Part shown: positions 49,743 to 58,408 of the stretch, one piece after another
How the letters are laid out: each line of letters begins with the position of its first letter
Position numbering within the stretch: the stretch's first letter is position 1
The notes under the pieces: model-generated
Databases searched by the model: none
Told to the model about the DNA's origin: nothing
Seen by the model: the letters and a program-made list of their open reading frames with translations, nothing else
Translations under genes and position numbers: made by a program
NCBI GenBank assembly: GCA_013823135.1
Contig: PNLP01000008.1
Coordinates: 124,001-188,000, forward strand
Source: Planctomycetaceae bacterium
Lineage (GTDB): Bacteria > Planctomycetota > Planctomycetia > Gemmatales > Gemmataceae
Length of the DNA: 64,000 nucleotides
Direction: 5' to 3'

Positions 49743-50480
49743 ATGACGACCCCGAACACCACCAAACCGACCGACCAGCCAACTATCCATGATCTCATGG
49801 TGCGCTTCCTTGCAAACCGCTCAGACGCCGCCACCGCGGCAGTCGAGTCTGGCGAGGGAGAGGTTGAGCCTCACGAGGTCGCGGCCGGATTTCGGGTGGA
49901 CCCGCGGGCGGCATGGACTGACGCAACATTGAACAACACAGCCGCTGCGGTTCCACTCCCGCCAGAATGGGGAACCCTGGTGAACCAGCCTTCGGCCGCT
50001 TTCGCGGTGTCGATGGCCGCGGGCAACTTCCCGCAACGAGTTCGCGACCTCCACCCGCTCCTCAAGAAATTCAACCCCGCCGAGTTGCGGCCTACAGGGG
50101 CGCAACACCCGACGCCGGGTCTGAACGCCTTGCGGGGGTGGATCGCCAAGAACTCCGTCTCGCACCCCGTGCTCGCAGCAGGCGTCGCCAGGCTGATCGC
50201 TGACTTCGACACAGCCGAGAAGATTCTCCCAGCCGATGCGACAAATGAACGGGCCGCCCTGCTCTGGCACCGTGGCAAGTGCGAGGAAGCGCTCGCCGCC
50301 TGGAACGCGATGCCTGATTCGCCCTCTGTTGTGTTCAACCGCGGCATGGCTTTGCTGTTCCTGGGCAAGATCGCCGAAGCGAAGCCCGTGTTGACGGTGG
50401 CGGTTGCCACGATCTCCGAGGCGAGTGGCTGGAACGCGCTCTCTCGCTTGTATCTCGCGGTTGCCGAAATACATGGCTAA
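49743..50480 (+). CDS. Unknown cytoplasmic protein with TPR-like C-terminus
   Basis: The product has 245 residues, starting at an ATG behind GGAAG. There is no signal peptide and there are no membrane segments. The N-terminus (1-100) is Ala/Thr-rich and acidic. From about 165 helices alternate in a TPR-like way (ERAALLWHRGKCEEALAAWNAMP, SVVFNRGMALLFLGKIAEAKPVL). It may bind proteins. A perfect inverted repeat follows its stop. The function is not recognised. Confidence 0.6.
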   Translation: MTTPNTTKPTDQPTIHDLMVRFLANRSDAATAAVESGEGEVEPHEVAAGFRVDPRAAWTDATLNNTAAAVPLPPEWGTLVNQPSAAFAVSMAAGNFPQRVRDLHPLLKKFNPAELRPTGAQHPTPGLNALRGWIAKNSVSHPVLAAGVARLIADFDTAEKILPADATNERAALLWHRGKCEEALAAWNAMPDSPSVVFNRGMALLFLGKIAEAKPVLTVAVATISEASGWNALSRLYLAVAEIHG

Positions 50481-50492
50481 CCTTCCGAGCCA

Positions 50493-50542
50493 TCAGGCGG
50501 AAAGTCGTCGTTCACGCGTGTGAACGACGACTTTCCGCCTGA
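50493..50542. repeat. Perfect 23-base inverted repeat with GCGT loop
   Basis: Arms 50493-50515 and 50520-50542 are exact reverse complements, beginning TCAGGCGGAAAG and ending CTTTCCGCCTGA. The four-base loop makes a very stable hairpin. There is no T-run, so a pure terminator is less likely than a dispersed repeat. It starts 12 bases after the 245-residue protein gene. Confidence 0.8.
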
Positions 50543-50629
50543 AGACTTGCGACTCCCCGTGACTCCGGTAAGCTTGAGCCGACCCGCCCTGCGGGCTCCC
50601 GCCTCAAATTCTCTTCCGGAGACTCCCAC

Positions 50630-51364
50630 ATGCGAACACCTGTCCGTCTTCTCCCCGCACTCGCGTTCGGCATCCTTGCCGTCGGAATCTGGCCAGCACT
50701 CCATGCTGATGAGCCAAAGCCACCCAAGGACTTCACGGCCATCTTCAATGGCAAGAACCTCGACGGCTGGCAAGGCAACATCGACATGAAGCAGCGAGTC
50801 ACGCTGCCCAAGGAAAAGCAGGAAGAACTGATCAAAACTCGCTCCAAGACCGCAGCGGAACACTGGACTGTCAAGGACGGCGTGATTCACTGCGATGGCA
50901 AGGGCGGCGTCAGTCTTCAGACTGTGAAGGATTACGGGAACTTCGAGTTGTTGCTCGATTGGAAGATTGAGAAGAACGGCGACAGCGGCCTTTACCTCCG
51001 TGGCCAGCCACAAGTGCAAATCTGGGACTCCGAGAACACCCCAGGCGCTCGTGGCGTGGACAAGAACTCCGGCTCCGGCGGTCTGTGGAACAACCCGCTT
51101 CCGAAGGACGCAGACCCGAAGAGCATCGGCAAGGTACCGCTCAAGAAGGCTGATAAGCCCGTGGGAGAGTGGAACACCTTCCACATCGTGATGGTTGGCG
51201 ACGTGGTCACTGTGAAATTGAACGGCGAGCTCGTGGTTGATAAAGCGAAATTGCCGAACTATTTCGAGAAGGGGAAGCCGCTCCCCGAGAAGGGGCCGAT
51301 CGAACTCCAGTTCCACGGCGACCCACTGTGGTTCAAGAACATCTACGTCAAGGAACTGCCGTAA
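50630..51364 (+). CDS. DUF1080 protein (3-keto-disaccharide hydrolase domain)
   Basis: The 244-residue protein has a signal peptide (about 1-26, ending ALHADEP) and a single DUF1080 jelly-roll domain: FTAIFNGKNLDGWQG, GVIHCDGKGGVSLQTV, YGNFELLLDWKIEKNGDSGLYLRG, GSGGLWNNPLP and WNTFHIVMVGDVVTVKLNGELV. Family members include a 3-keto-glucoside hydrolase, and the fold resembles carbohydrate-active beta-sandwich proteins. Planctomycetes encode dozens, so the substrate is unknown. GGAG precedes the ATG, and it is exported to the periplasm or outside. Confidence 0.9.
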   Translation: MRTPVRLLPALAFGILAVGIWPALHADEPKPPKDFTAIFNGKNLDGWQGNIDMKQRVTLPKEKQEELIKTRSKTAAEHWTVKDGVIHCDGKGGVSLQTVKDYGNFELLLDWKIEKNGDSGLYLRGQPQVQIWDSENTPGARGVDKNSGSGGLWNNPLPKDADPKSIGKVPLKKADKPVGEWNTFHIVMVGDVVTVKLNGELVVDKAKLPNYFEKGKPLPEKGPIELQFHGDPLWFKNIYVKELP

Positions 51365-51370
51365 TGGTCA

Positions 51371-52066
51371 TCACGCGGGAATGGCCGCGCTGGAATCGAG
51401 TGCTCGCCGAAGCGGGCACTCGGTGACAGGAACAGCCTCACCTCGTCGGTAGCGTTGAAGCATCTCCTGCGAACGTTTCGCCAGCATCCGCCGCACTTCG
51501 CGGCGCTTCCCCTTCACGCGGGGTATCACCATCGAGTCGTAGCCCGTGGTCTGGTGACGTAGCCACGCGATCACCGCAGCCTCTGCTCGCGCCTCGATGG
51601 GTATCCGCTCCGTTCTCGCGACGGTGCCACTCCCCACCGGGGTAGCGTGGGCGGTGACAGCGGTCGCCAGGCGTTCCGCCAACTCGGCGTAAGTTGGATG
51701 GAAATCGAGACTCGCAAGCACAGCGGATCGGAACTCCTCGACGTATTCAGTCTGCGCAACATCGCGACGACGGGCGTCGGCTGCCTTGCGCTTCGCGTGT
51801 TGTTCCGTCGAGCGCTCAACGATAAGTTCAGCCTTGATCCGCTCGACTGTTTCGGCAGCAGTCCAGACACCTTGGGAGAACAGTTTTCGCCCCCTCCTCT
51901 GCTGCACGGTCCACGAGGGGCCGGCAGCCTTCACACGTCGCGTCAAACCGGGGTCGCCCGGCGGAACCAGCACCCATCCTTCGGGAACGCGAAGAACTTT
52001 GCCACCTGTTGTGCGAACCGACCGCTCGTCTGGGCCGGGCGAGGCGATGAGAGTCTCAGTGCTCAT
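51371..52066 (-). CDS. DUF2293 domain-containing protein
   Basis: The 231-residue protein is basic, with no signal peptide. It has the conserved stretch WVLVPPGDPGLTRRVKAAGP (about 31-50), a Lys/Arg-rich helix (RKLFSQGVWTAAETVERIKAEL), and the most conserved block ATPVGSGTVARTERIPIEARAEAAVIAWLRHQTTGYDSM with VKGKRREVRRMLAKRSQEML. This matches DUF2293, whose biochemical role is unknown; the basic charge suggests RNA or DNA binding. It converges with the DUF1080 gene with six bases between stops. Confidence 0.85.
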   Translation of the reverse strand: MSTETLIASPGPDERSVRTTGGKVLRVPEGWVLVPPGDPGLTRRVKAAGPSWTVQQRRGRKLFSQGVWTAAETVERIKAELIVERSTEQHAKRKAADARRRDVAQTEYVEEFRSAVLASLDFHPTYAELAERLATAVTAHATPVGSGTVARTERIPIEARAEAAVIAWLRHQTTGYDSMVIPRVKGKRREVRRMLAKRSQEMLQRYRRGEAVPVTECPLRRALDSSAAIPA

Positions 52067-52142
52067 GGCTTCAGATACGCTCGCGTTGTGGAGAGTGGTC
52101 GTGCCACATTATCGGTTCGCGGCCGTGTGATTCCGCAACCGA

Positions 52143-52898
52143 TCAGTCCGCACCCAATACACGGGCGAAGAAGTCCGCCGCCAAACTCATACCCTGCCTC
52201 GCGACGGCAGGATCGTACCGCTCGCCCTCATCACGCATGAACGCATGAGCGGCGTTGAACTCATGCCACGTGAACCAAACTCCGGCGGCATCGAGAGCAT
52301 CGTAAATCTGTCGCCGACCGGCGGCCGGAACGTGCGGATCTTGCCGGCCGAACACCATCAGCAGTTCACCCTGGATGTCGCGCGCCCTGGCGAGCGAGTC
52401 GGCAGCGCCCCCGCGACCGAGCGTCCCAGTGTGGAGGTCCGTGGGGTAGAAGCACGCCGTGGCTCGTACTTCCGGTAGAAGCGCAGCACGGAAGGCGAGG
52501 TGCCCGCCCAGGCAGATACCGACCGCTCCTACACTCTTGTTGCAAGCGGGGTGTTTCTGGAGAGCATCCACGACGACACGAGCATCGGCGTCGAACTCGC
52601 TCATGGGAATGATTCCCTTGAGTGCGTTCCCGCGATTCTTCCCCGCGTCGTCGTAACCGAGCACGCATCCGCCCGGTTCGTGGGCGTGGTACACCTCCGG
52701 CACGGCAACCAGATACCCCAGCGACGCGAACTGAACCGCCAGCCGTCGCACAGGCTCGGTTTGCTGAAAGATCTCGGAGTACAGTGCCAACCCAGGTCGC
52801 AAGCGCGTCGGCCGCCCGGCTTCGCACGGTGCGTAGAAGTAAGTGCGCATCGGACCTGTCGGGGTCGATAAATCTGCGAACGAGTCAGTGACAGTCAC
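52143..52898 (-). CDS. Dienelactone hydrolase family protein
   Basis: The product has 251 residues from the GTG at 52898, with GGAG upstream. Upstream in-frame codons overlap the divergent znuA promoter region and lack family similarity. The alpha/beta-hydrolase nucleophile motif is GICLGGH with Cys129, as in dienelactone hydrolases. The Asp (FGRQDPHVP) and His (NAAHAFMRDEG) of the triad are present. It would hydrolyse dienelactone or a related ester in the cytoplasm. No other catechol-degradation gene is near, so the natural substrate is uncertain. Confidence 0.9.
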   Translation of the reverse strand: MTVTDSFADLSTPTGPMRTYFYAPCEAGRPTRLRPGLALYSEIFQQTEPVRRLAVQFASLGYLVAVPEVYHAHEPGGCVLGYDDAGKNRGNALKGIIPMSEFDADARVVVDALQKHPACNKSVGAVGICLGGHLAFRAALLPEVRATACFYPTDLHTGTLGRGGAADSLARARDIQGELLMVFGRQDPHVPAAGRRQIYDALDAAGVWFTWHEFNAAHAFMRDEGERYDPAVARQGMSLAADFFARVLGAD

Positions 52899-53070
52899 GT
52901 GTTGCACTCCGCTTGAACCCGCTCGACGCGAACGCGGCGAAGCCGGGGAAGTTCGTTTTACTTGGACGTGGGGCTGAACGCGAGGAAACTGCCACCGCGT
53001 CTTGCTGAGTAAGCCGTGGTGGTATAAAATCACTTTGGGTTTTACGAAGTTATCCCGGACCGGTGCGATC

Positions 53071-54081
53071 ATGGTCAAGCAACCTCTGAGGTATCGCGTC
53101 GTAGCAGGCTTTCTCACCCTCTTATCGATCGGTTTCGGGTGCCTGTTCTCGGTCTCAGGTTGCAGCACGCCGGACGACGGCTGGCCGAACGATCGGCCAA
53201 CGGCTCCCAAGGTCGTGGTGTCGTTTGCTCCGCTCTATTGCTTCGCTGTGAACGTCGCGGGGGACGACGCCATCGTTCGCAACTTGCTGACGACCACGGG
53301 GCCACACCACTTCAACCCGACCGACAAGGACGCGCGACTGCTGCGTCGGGCCGACATGCTACTCGTGAATGGCCTCGGCCTTGAGGGTGACAAGCCCGAG
53401 AAGATGAAGAAAGGAAGCGGGAACAAGTCTCTCAAGATCATTGAACTGGCTGGCAAAATCCCCGCCGATCGCCTGTACGAAGGGAGTTGCCATCACGACC
53501 ACGGTGACGGAGACGACCACCACGACCACGACCATGGCAAAGACCCGCACGTGTGGCTCAGCCCAGACTACGCCATCACCATGGTCGAGGCGATCCGCGA
53601 CGAGTTGAAGGCAGCCGATGCAGGCCACGCAGCGGACTACGATCGCCGCGCTGCAGAGTACATCGTGAAGCTCCGGAAGTTGAAGGAAGACGGCATCGCC
53701 CTCCTCAAGGACAAGAAGGACCGCAAGCTGGTCACATTCCACGATTCAATGACGTACTTCGCGAAGACCTTCAACATGAACATTGTTGGAGTTGTGGAAA
53801 AGAACCCAGGGAGCGAGCCGAACGATCAACAGCTCAAGAAGCTGCTCGCGATTTGCACGAACCCGGAAAGCCCCGTGCGCGTGTTGTGCACCGAACCGCA
53901 ATACAGCAATTCGAACGCGGGCCAGCAGTTGGTGAATATCCTCAAGCAAAAGGGTGTACCCGATCCGGTTCTGGTCGAACTCGACCCGCTGGAAACGGTA
54001 CCGCAGGATCAACTCAACGCGGGTTGGTATGAGGCCAAGATGCGAGCGAACCTGGCAGCGCTTGCGGAGAAGATGAAATGA
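53071..54081 (+). CDS. znuA: ZnuA-like metal ABC transporter solute-binding lipoprotein
   Basis: The product has 336 residues from the ATG at 53071. A hydrophobic segment ends in a lipobox (SVSGC, Cys31), so it is anchored as a lipoprotein. The metal ligands expected for cluster A-I/TroA proteins are HHFNP near 92, DPHVWLSP near 160 and a late FHDSMTYFAKTF. A His/Asp-rich loop (about residues 147-163, eight His) is characteristic of zinc-binding ZnuA. It overlaps the ATPase gene by four bases. Zinc is more likely than manganese because of the loop. Confidence 0.9.
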   Translation: MVKQPLRYRVVAGFLTLLSIGFGCLFSVSGCSTPDDGWPNDRPTAPKVVVSFAPLYCFAVNVAGDDAIVRNLLTTTGPHHFNPTDKDARLLRRADMLLVNGLGLEGDKPEKMKKGSGNKSLKIIELAGKIPADRLYEGSCHHDHGDGDDHHDHDHGKDPHVWLSPDYAITMVEAIRDELKAADAGHAADYDRRAAEYIVKLRKLKEDGIALLKDKKDRKLVTFHDSMTYFAKTFNMNIVGVVEKNPGSEPNDQQLKKLLAICTNPESPVRVLCTEPQYSNSNAGQQLVNILKQKGVPDPVLVELDPLETVPQDQLNAGWYEAKMRANLAALAEKMK

Positions 54082-54881
54082 GCCAAGCTCTCTCCTCAGC
54101 AGCCAGCGGTGGTGGAATAGCGTTGCCGATGGTCCCCCCGCCACCGCTCGTGGCAATCCGCGATCTCTCCGTCAACCTCGGCGGCCATACCATTCTCCGA
54201 AGGGTGACGGCCGACATCGCTCGTGGGAAGGTTACCGCACTGATCGGACTGAACGGCTCCGGGAAGACGACCCTGCTTCGCGCGGTCGTCGGCGAGTACC
54301 CCTATCGTGGTAAGATCACTTACCACTGCGGCCACGACCACTCACACCCCACCCCCGAATACGTCGGCTACGTTCCCCAGCGACTGGCGGTCGATGCCCG
54401 GTTGCCCCTGACCATTCGCGATCTCTTCGCGCTGGCACTTTCGAGCCGGCCGTTGTTTCTGGGAATCCCGCGATGGGTGTCCGAGCGTGCCGAGCACTTG
54501 ATGGAGCGAGTGGGCATGGCCACGCTGCTCGATCACCCGATTGATGGGCTGTCGGGCGGTCAGTTGCAGCGGGTGCTGCTGGCTCTGGCCCTGGAGCCTT
54601 CGCCCGAGCTCCTATTGCTCGACGAACCCGCAGCGGGGATCGACTTCAAGGATCAAAAGAAGTTCTACGATTTGATTTCTCGCATCAATCAGGAGATGGG
54701 GCTGACCGTGGTACTCGTGTCGCACGACCTGAGTATGGTGAATGCTCACTCTCACCATGTTCTCTGCTTGAAAAATGGTGAGATCGCTTGCCAGGGTCCG
54801 CCACAGGAGATCCTTTCCCCGATGAACCTGTCGCTCACTTTTGGCGCGGAAACGCAACTGTTCCCACACCGTGCGGGTTAG
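54078..54881 (+). CDS. znuC: ZnuC-like ABC transporter ATPase
   Basis: The 267-residue ATPase has Walker A GLNGSGKTT near 56, a His-rich insertion HCGHDHSHP after the Q-loop region, the signature LSGGQLQRV, Walker B LLLLDEPAAGID and the switch His in LVSHDLSMV. Together with the overlapping znuA-like gene it would drive zinc import. No permease gene follows: the next gene is on the other strand beyond a terminator. The membrane subunit must be encoded elsewhere. The insertion of His around the Q-loop may also sense metal. Confidence 0.9.
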   Translation: MSQALSSAASGGGIALPMVPPPPLVAIRDLSVNLGGHTILRRVTADIARGKVTALIGLNGSGKTTLLRAVVGEYPYRGKITYHCGHDHSHPTPEYVGYVPQRLAVDARLPLTIRDLFALALSSRPLFLGIPRWVSERAEHLMERVGMATLLDHPIDGLSGGQLQRVLLALALEPSPELLLLDEPAAGIDFKDQKKFYDLISRINQEMGLTVVLVSHDLSMVNAHSHHVLCLKNGEIACQGPPQEILSPMNLSLTFGAETQLFPHRAG

Positions 54882-54884
54882 CAC

Positions 54885-54904
54885 AAAGCCCGACCTCGGG
54901 CTTT
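54885..54904. terminator. Bidirectional hairpin between znuC and the 62-residue gene
   Basis: AAAGCCCGA and TCGGGCTTT pair perfectly around CC. It begins three bases after the znuC stop and overlaps the last bases of the convergent small gene. It has an A-run on one side and a T-run on the other, so it can end transcription from both directions. Confidence 0.85.
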
Positions 54905-55091
54905 ACATCCACGGCAGCCAATCCTTGTCCAACCCTTCCTTCTCGATCAAATCCAACTGCTCGCGTGAGATGTGAAACTCGGCAGCGACCGACTTCTTGG
55001 AGTCGGCCACTGCCACACCCTTGTCCTGAGTTTCAACTAACGCGTGGAAAATCGACTGACGCTGCTTTACAGTCAGTGTCTTGGTTGCCAT
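54903..55091 (-). CDS. Small conserved-looking protein with helix-turn-helix-like C-terminus
   Basis: The 62-residue protein starts behind GGAG. It begins with a basic segment (MATKTLTVKQRQSIFHALV) followed by KSVAAEFHISREQLDLIEKEGLDKDWLPWM. That latter block, an AEFxxSxEQLxxIExEGLxxxWPP pattern, recurs in short planctomycete proteins and resembles a small DNA-binding helix pair. A terminator ends it. The function is unknown. Confidence 0.65.
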   Translation of the reverse strand: MATKTLTVKQRQSIFHALVETQDKGVAVADSKKSVAAEFHISREQLDLIEKEGLDKDWLPWM

Positions 55092-55316
55092 CGGTACGTC
55101 TCCAGGTTGAAATTTCTAGGTGGTGGAACCGCACGCTAGCGATTCTTGACTTTCCAGTAAATGCACCGTTATCCCTGGAATGAAGGAGAGGACCACGGAA
55201 GGTAACGGCGCAGCTATTTCAATATACGCCCGAGCACATGACTAAATTTGCGGTGAAATTCCGCGTTTTCGACTTTCTTTCCAGTTCCCCACAACGACGC
55301 ATCTCGAAAGAACCAT

Positions 55317-56708
55317 ATGTCGCTACGCAACTTATCTCTATTCGGAATATTTGCTTGCGTTACTCTCGGGTGCGGCGCAGAGCCCACAGTTTCGCCAGTT
55401 CCACTTGTCGAGGGGGACGCGAAAGAACCACAGCCCACTGCTGGCTGGGTCAAGGATCGGCTTGTAAGCGTGGACAAGAAACTCGACGGCGACATCAAAA
55501 ACCTCGTGACCCTGTACCAGCACTTGCACGCGAATCCTGAACTCTCTCTGATGGAGACAAAGACTGCGGCACACCTCGCTGAAGAAATGCGAAAACTCGG
55601 CTACACCGTTACCGAGAAAGTCGGCGGGAATGGCATCGTCGCGGTGCTGAAGAATGGCCCCGGTCCCGTCGTGCTCGTCCGTACGGACCTCGACGCCTTA
55701 CCCATTGTGGAACAAACCGGCGTTCCCTACGCGAGCAAGGTGAAGGTGAAGGACAAGGCCGGCGTTGAGGTCGGCGTCATGCACGCGTGCGGACACGACA
55801 TCCACATGGCGAGCTGGGTTGGAACGGCAAGCGTGTTGGCGTCATTGAAGGACAAGTGGTCCGGAACCCTGGTGTTCGTGGGGCAGCCCGCAGAGGAAGT
55901 GATCGCCGGCGCGCGAATGATGCTCGAAGATGGGCTCTACAAGCGGTTCCCCAAGCCCGACTTCGCACTTGCCCTGCACTCCGACCCGTTAAACCCGGTC
56001 GGAACGGTCTCCTTTTCGGAGGGGCTTTCGCTCGCGGCCTCGGACACCATCGACATCACAGTAAAGGGCAAGGGCGGTCACGGTGCAGCTCCGCACATGA
56101 CCGTGGACCCCATCGTACTCGCCGCGAGGATCGTTCTGGATTTGCAGACGATCGTGAGTCGGGAGGTGAACCCGCAAGACCCGTGCGTCATCACCGTGGG
56201 TTCGATCCACGGCGGCACAAAGCACAACATCATCCCCAATGAAGTGGTGCTTCAACTCACCGTCCGCACGACAAAGACAGAAGTGCGGGATCACGTTCTG
56301 AAGGCCATCGACAGGATGGCCAAGGCCGCAGCGGTGGCGGCTCGTGCACCGGAGCCCGATATCCGCGTGAACCTGGAGCAGTACACGCCAGCAACATTCA
56401 ACGATGTCGCGCTCGCCCGGAAGTGCGCGGGCGTGTTCCGCGAAGTGCTGGGTGTGAACGGCGTCCGCGAGCGCCGCCCGGTGATGGGTGCCGAGGATTT
56501 CGGTCGCTTCTCTGAGGGGAAAACGCCGATCTTCATGTACTTTGTGGGCACAATCTCAAGGGAGAAGTTCGAGGCGAGTCAGAAAGCTGGCGGCCAACCG
56601 CTTCCGGGGATGCACACCGACGATTACGCCCCGCTTCCTGAGCCAAGCATCCGCGTCGGAGTCCGCACGATGAGCATGGCCGTGCTGAACATCCTGACGA
56701 AACCATGA
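55317..56708 (+). CDS. M20 family metal-dependent amidohydrolase (lipoprotein)
   Basis: The 463-residue protein starts MSLRNLSLFGIFACVTLGC, a lipoprotein signal with Cys19. The M20D/amidohydrolase core follows: VLVRTDLDALPI, GVMHACGHDIHMASWVG with the metal-binding Cys/His/Asp set, FVGQPAEEVIAGARMML with catalytic Glu, and LALHSDPLNPVG. A dimerisation insert follows (KGKGGHGAAPHMTVDPIVLAARIV). The family cleaves N-acyl amino acids or related amides; substrate unknown. It should act in the periplasm. Confidence 0.92.
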   Translation: MSLRNLSLFGIFACVTLGCGAEPTVSPVPLVEGDAKEPQPTAGWVKDRLVSVDKKLDGDIKNLVTLYQHLHANPELSLMETKTAAHLAEEMRKLGYTVTEKVGGNGIVAVLKNGPGPVVLVRTDLDALPIVEQTGVPYASKVKVKDKAGVEVGVMHACGHDIHMASWVGTASVLASLKDKWSGTLVFVGQPAEEVIAGARMMLEDGLYKRFPKPDFALALHSDPLNPVGTVSFSEGLSLAASDTIDITVKGKGGHGAAPHMTVDPIVLAARIVLDLQTIVSREVNPQDPCVITVGSIHGGTKHNIIPNEVVLQLTVRTTKTEVRDHVLKAIDRMAKAAAVAARAPEPDIRVNLEQYTPATFNDVALARKCAGVFREVLGVNGVRERRPVMGAEDFGRFSEGKTPIFMYFVGTISREKFEASQKAGGQPLPGMHTDDYAPLPEPSIRVGVRTMSMAVLNILTKP

Positions 56709-56715
56709 CCCTGCC

Positions 56716-58053
56716 TCAGCGATAGCCGATGATGAGGCCGGCAATCACGCCGATGACTATCGCGGATAGAACGACCCACCAAGGGCCACCGGTAACGGCT
56801 TCGGTGGAACCCACTTCATCCTGCTTCGTCGATCGCAGTGCGGACCACCACGCAGCAGCCTCCGCTCCGGCAGCGGCTGCTCGGACTGTTTCCAACTCCC
56901 GTGCCCGCTCTTCCTGCCCAAGTCGATAGAGTTCGACAAGTCCTGCGACGGCCCGGGCATCCATTGGTCGTGCCAACGGGTCGGGCGATAGGCACCATTT
57001 TGCCAACTTCACCAGATCCTCTGCGGCACTACAGCCATCGAGTCGGGCGAAAGTCTCGGCGAGGTCGCCATTCATTGCTCGGGCGACAACAGCCTGCACG
57101 TTCCAGCCGCTGTACGGAGGAGAACCGGTGAGCAAAGTACAAAGGACGCCGCCAAGCGCAAACACGTCGGCTCGGGCATCGACGGTATCCCATTCTCCAC
57201 GTGCCTGTTCCGGTGGCATGTATGAAGGCGTTCCCTTCGCAGAACCGATTTGCGTGCTGGCAGAGTGCGGAGTGCGGAGACCAGTCGTCGTGATCGCGTT
57301 CAAAGGGACTGGTTCGTTATCTACGAAGAACGATCCGATTTCCTCATTCCGCGTTTCTTTCGCCAGCCCCCAGTCCATGACCTGCACTTCCCCAAACGGC
57401 CCCACCATGATGTTCTGGGGCTTGAGGTCGCGGTGAATGATCCCCTGCGAGTGTGCGAACGCGACCGCCTGACAGATCTGCTCGAAAACGAGCAACAACC
57501 CGGGTGCGTCGGGCGTGGTAAGGTCCAGGTCCGAAGTCGATTCCGTCGACTTACGTTGTGAGCGAGCCGTGAGGATTGCCGCCAGCGTGCGACCTCGGAT
57601 CAACTTCATGACCAGATACGGGCGGCCGTCAGGTAGCATCCCCAGCGCGTGAACTGGCGGCACGCCTGGGTGTGGTAGCCGCGCTGTGATCCGCGCTTCG
57701 CGGTCGAACTGCTCGACAAAATGGTGGTGACCAGCGAGCGCTGGCAAAAGCGTCTTGATTGCCACCTCGCGTGCCAGCGTCGTCTCTCGTGCAGCATAAA
57801 CGATGCCCATGCCACCGCGAGCGATCTCTTCGACCAGTTCGTATCCCGGCACATCGGGGAACCCAGGAATACTTGAGGGACACGATTGACCGGGGTGAGT
57901 TGCCGAACTTGATGTCGGCAATCCGGGCAACTGGGGTGCTGTGAGTTCGCCCGGCGCGGGCGTTTCCATTGGGTCTGCGGCCCTCGTCGGTTCAGGCATC
58001 GTGAACGGCGTATCCAAATCCGGCGTTGATCCCGGTGGAACTGGGAGAGTCAT
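56716..58053 (-). CDS. Tail-anchored Ser/Thr protein kinase
   Basis: The product has 445 residues. A Pro-rich N-terminus (1-65) precedes the kinase domain (about 70-365): ARGGMGIVYAA loop, Lys100 in EVAIKTL, catalytic HRDLKPQN (207-214), DWG in place of DFG (227-229), YMPPEQARG in place of the usual APE, and DVFALGGVLCTLLTG. An Ala/Glu-rich helix follows, and a single membrane helix ends the protein (VVLSAIVIGVIAGLIIG). The kinase therefore faces the cytoplasm with almost no outer domain. It is convergent with the amidohydrolase gene (7-base gap). A DWG variant is usually still active. Confidence 0.92.
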   Translation of the reverse strand: MTLPVPPGSTPDLDTPFTMPEPTRAADPMETPAPGELTAPQLPGLPTSSSATHPGQSCPSSIPGFPDVPGYELVEEIARGGMGIVYAARETTLAREVAIKTLLPALAGHHHFVEQFDREARITARLPHPGVPPVHALGMLPDGRPYLVMKLIRGRTLAAILTARSQRKSTESTSDLDLTTPDAPGLLLVFEQICQAVAFAHSQGIIHRDLKPQNIMVGPFGEVQVMDWGLAKETRNEEIGSFFVDNEPVPLNAITTTGLRTPHSASTQIGSAKGTPSYMPPEQARGEWDTVDARADVFALGGVLCTLLTGSPPYSGWNVQAVVARAMNGDLAETFARLDGCSAAEDLVKLAKWCLSPDPLARPMDARAVAGLVELYRLGQEERARELETVRAAAAGAEAAAWWSALRSTKQDEVGSTEAVTGGPWWVVLSAIVIGVIAGLIIGYR

Positions 58054-58408
58054 CAGGAACCCTTACAAGTACGCCCCAGCGGTTGGGGCCGGACTCAGAC
58101 GACACAAGCTGATTGATTCGCGAGCAGCGTTCGTAAGAATCCAGGGACTCCCCAGGTTCTTCATTCACGAGCCCACAGGGCGACAACGTCTGACGTGATA
58201 CTGGTATCTTGGCAGCGCCTCTTGGCACAAGCAACCGCCCATTCTGCCTCATTGGAGAGATGGTGAAATTGGCCGACTGGTTTTCAGTCATTTGTGCAGG
58301 ATGGCGTGAATTTTCTGATCCCAGATTCGATAAATCGGGCTTGTTCCTATCCCGATGCCATGCTAATCGGCCCCTAACCAAGAGTTTGATGTTCACGGGG
58401 GGATACCC
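58054..58408. other. Divergent intergenic region between the kinase and barrel protein genes
   Basis: It should hold both promoters. A tRNA-Leu-like D-arm string (GAGATGGTGAAATTGGC at about 58256-58272) is present, but no anticodon arm or acceptor pairing follows. A bulged 7-base stem (CCCAGATT with AATCGGG, about 58321-58340) is also seen. No gene was recognised. Confidence 0.5.

Noticed and set aside
52899..53210. Longer N-terminus for the dienelactone hydrolase
   Set aside because: Residues upstream of the GTG at 52898 overlap the start of the divergent znuA gene and contain no family sequence; the shorter form has normal length and a ribosome-binding site.
53505..53560. Apparent tandem repeat of CAC/GAC triplets
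   Set aside because: It encodes the His/Asp metal loop of the ZnuA-like protein, so it is explained by coding.
58250..58345. Possible tRNA-Leu gene or relic
   Set aside because: A D-arm-like string is present, but the anticodon stem, U33, T-arm and acceptor stem cannot be formed. It may be chance or an old fragment.
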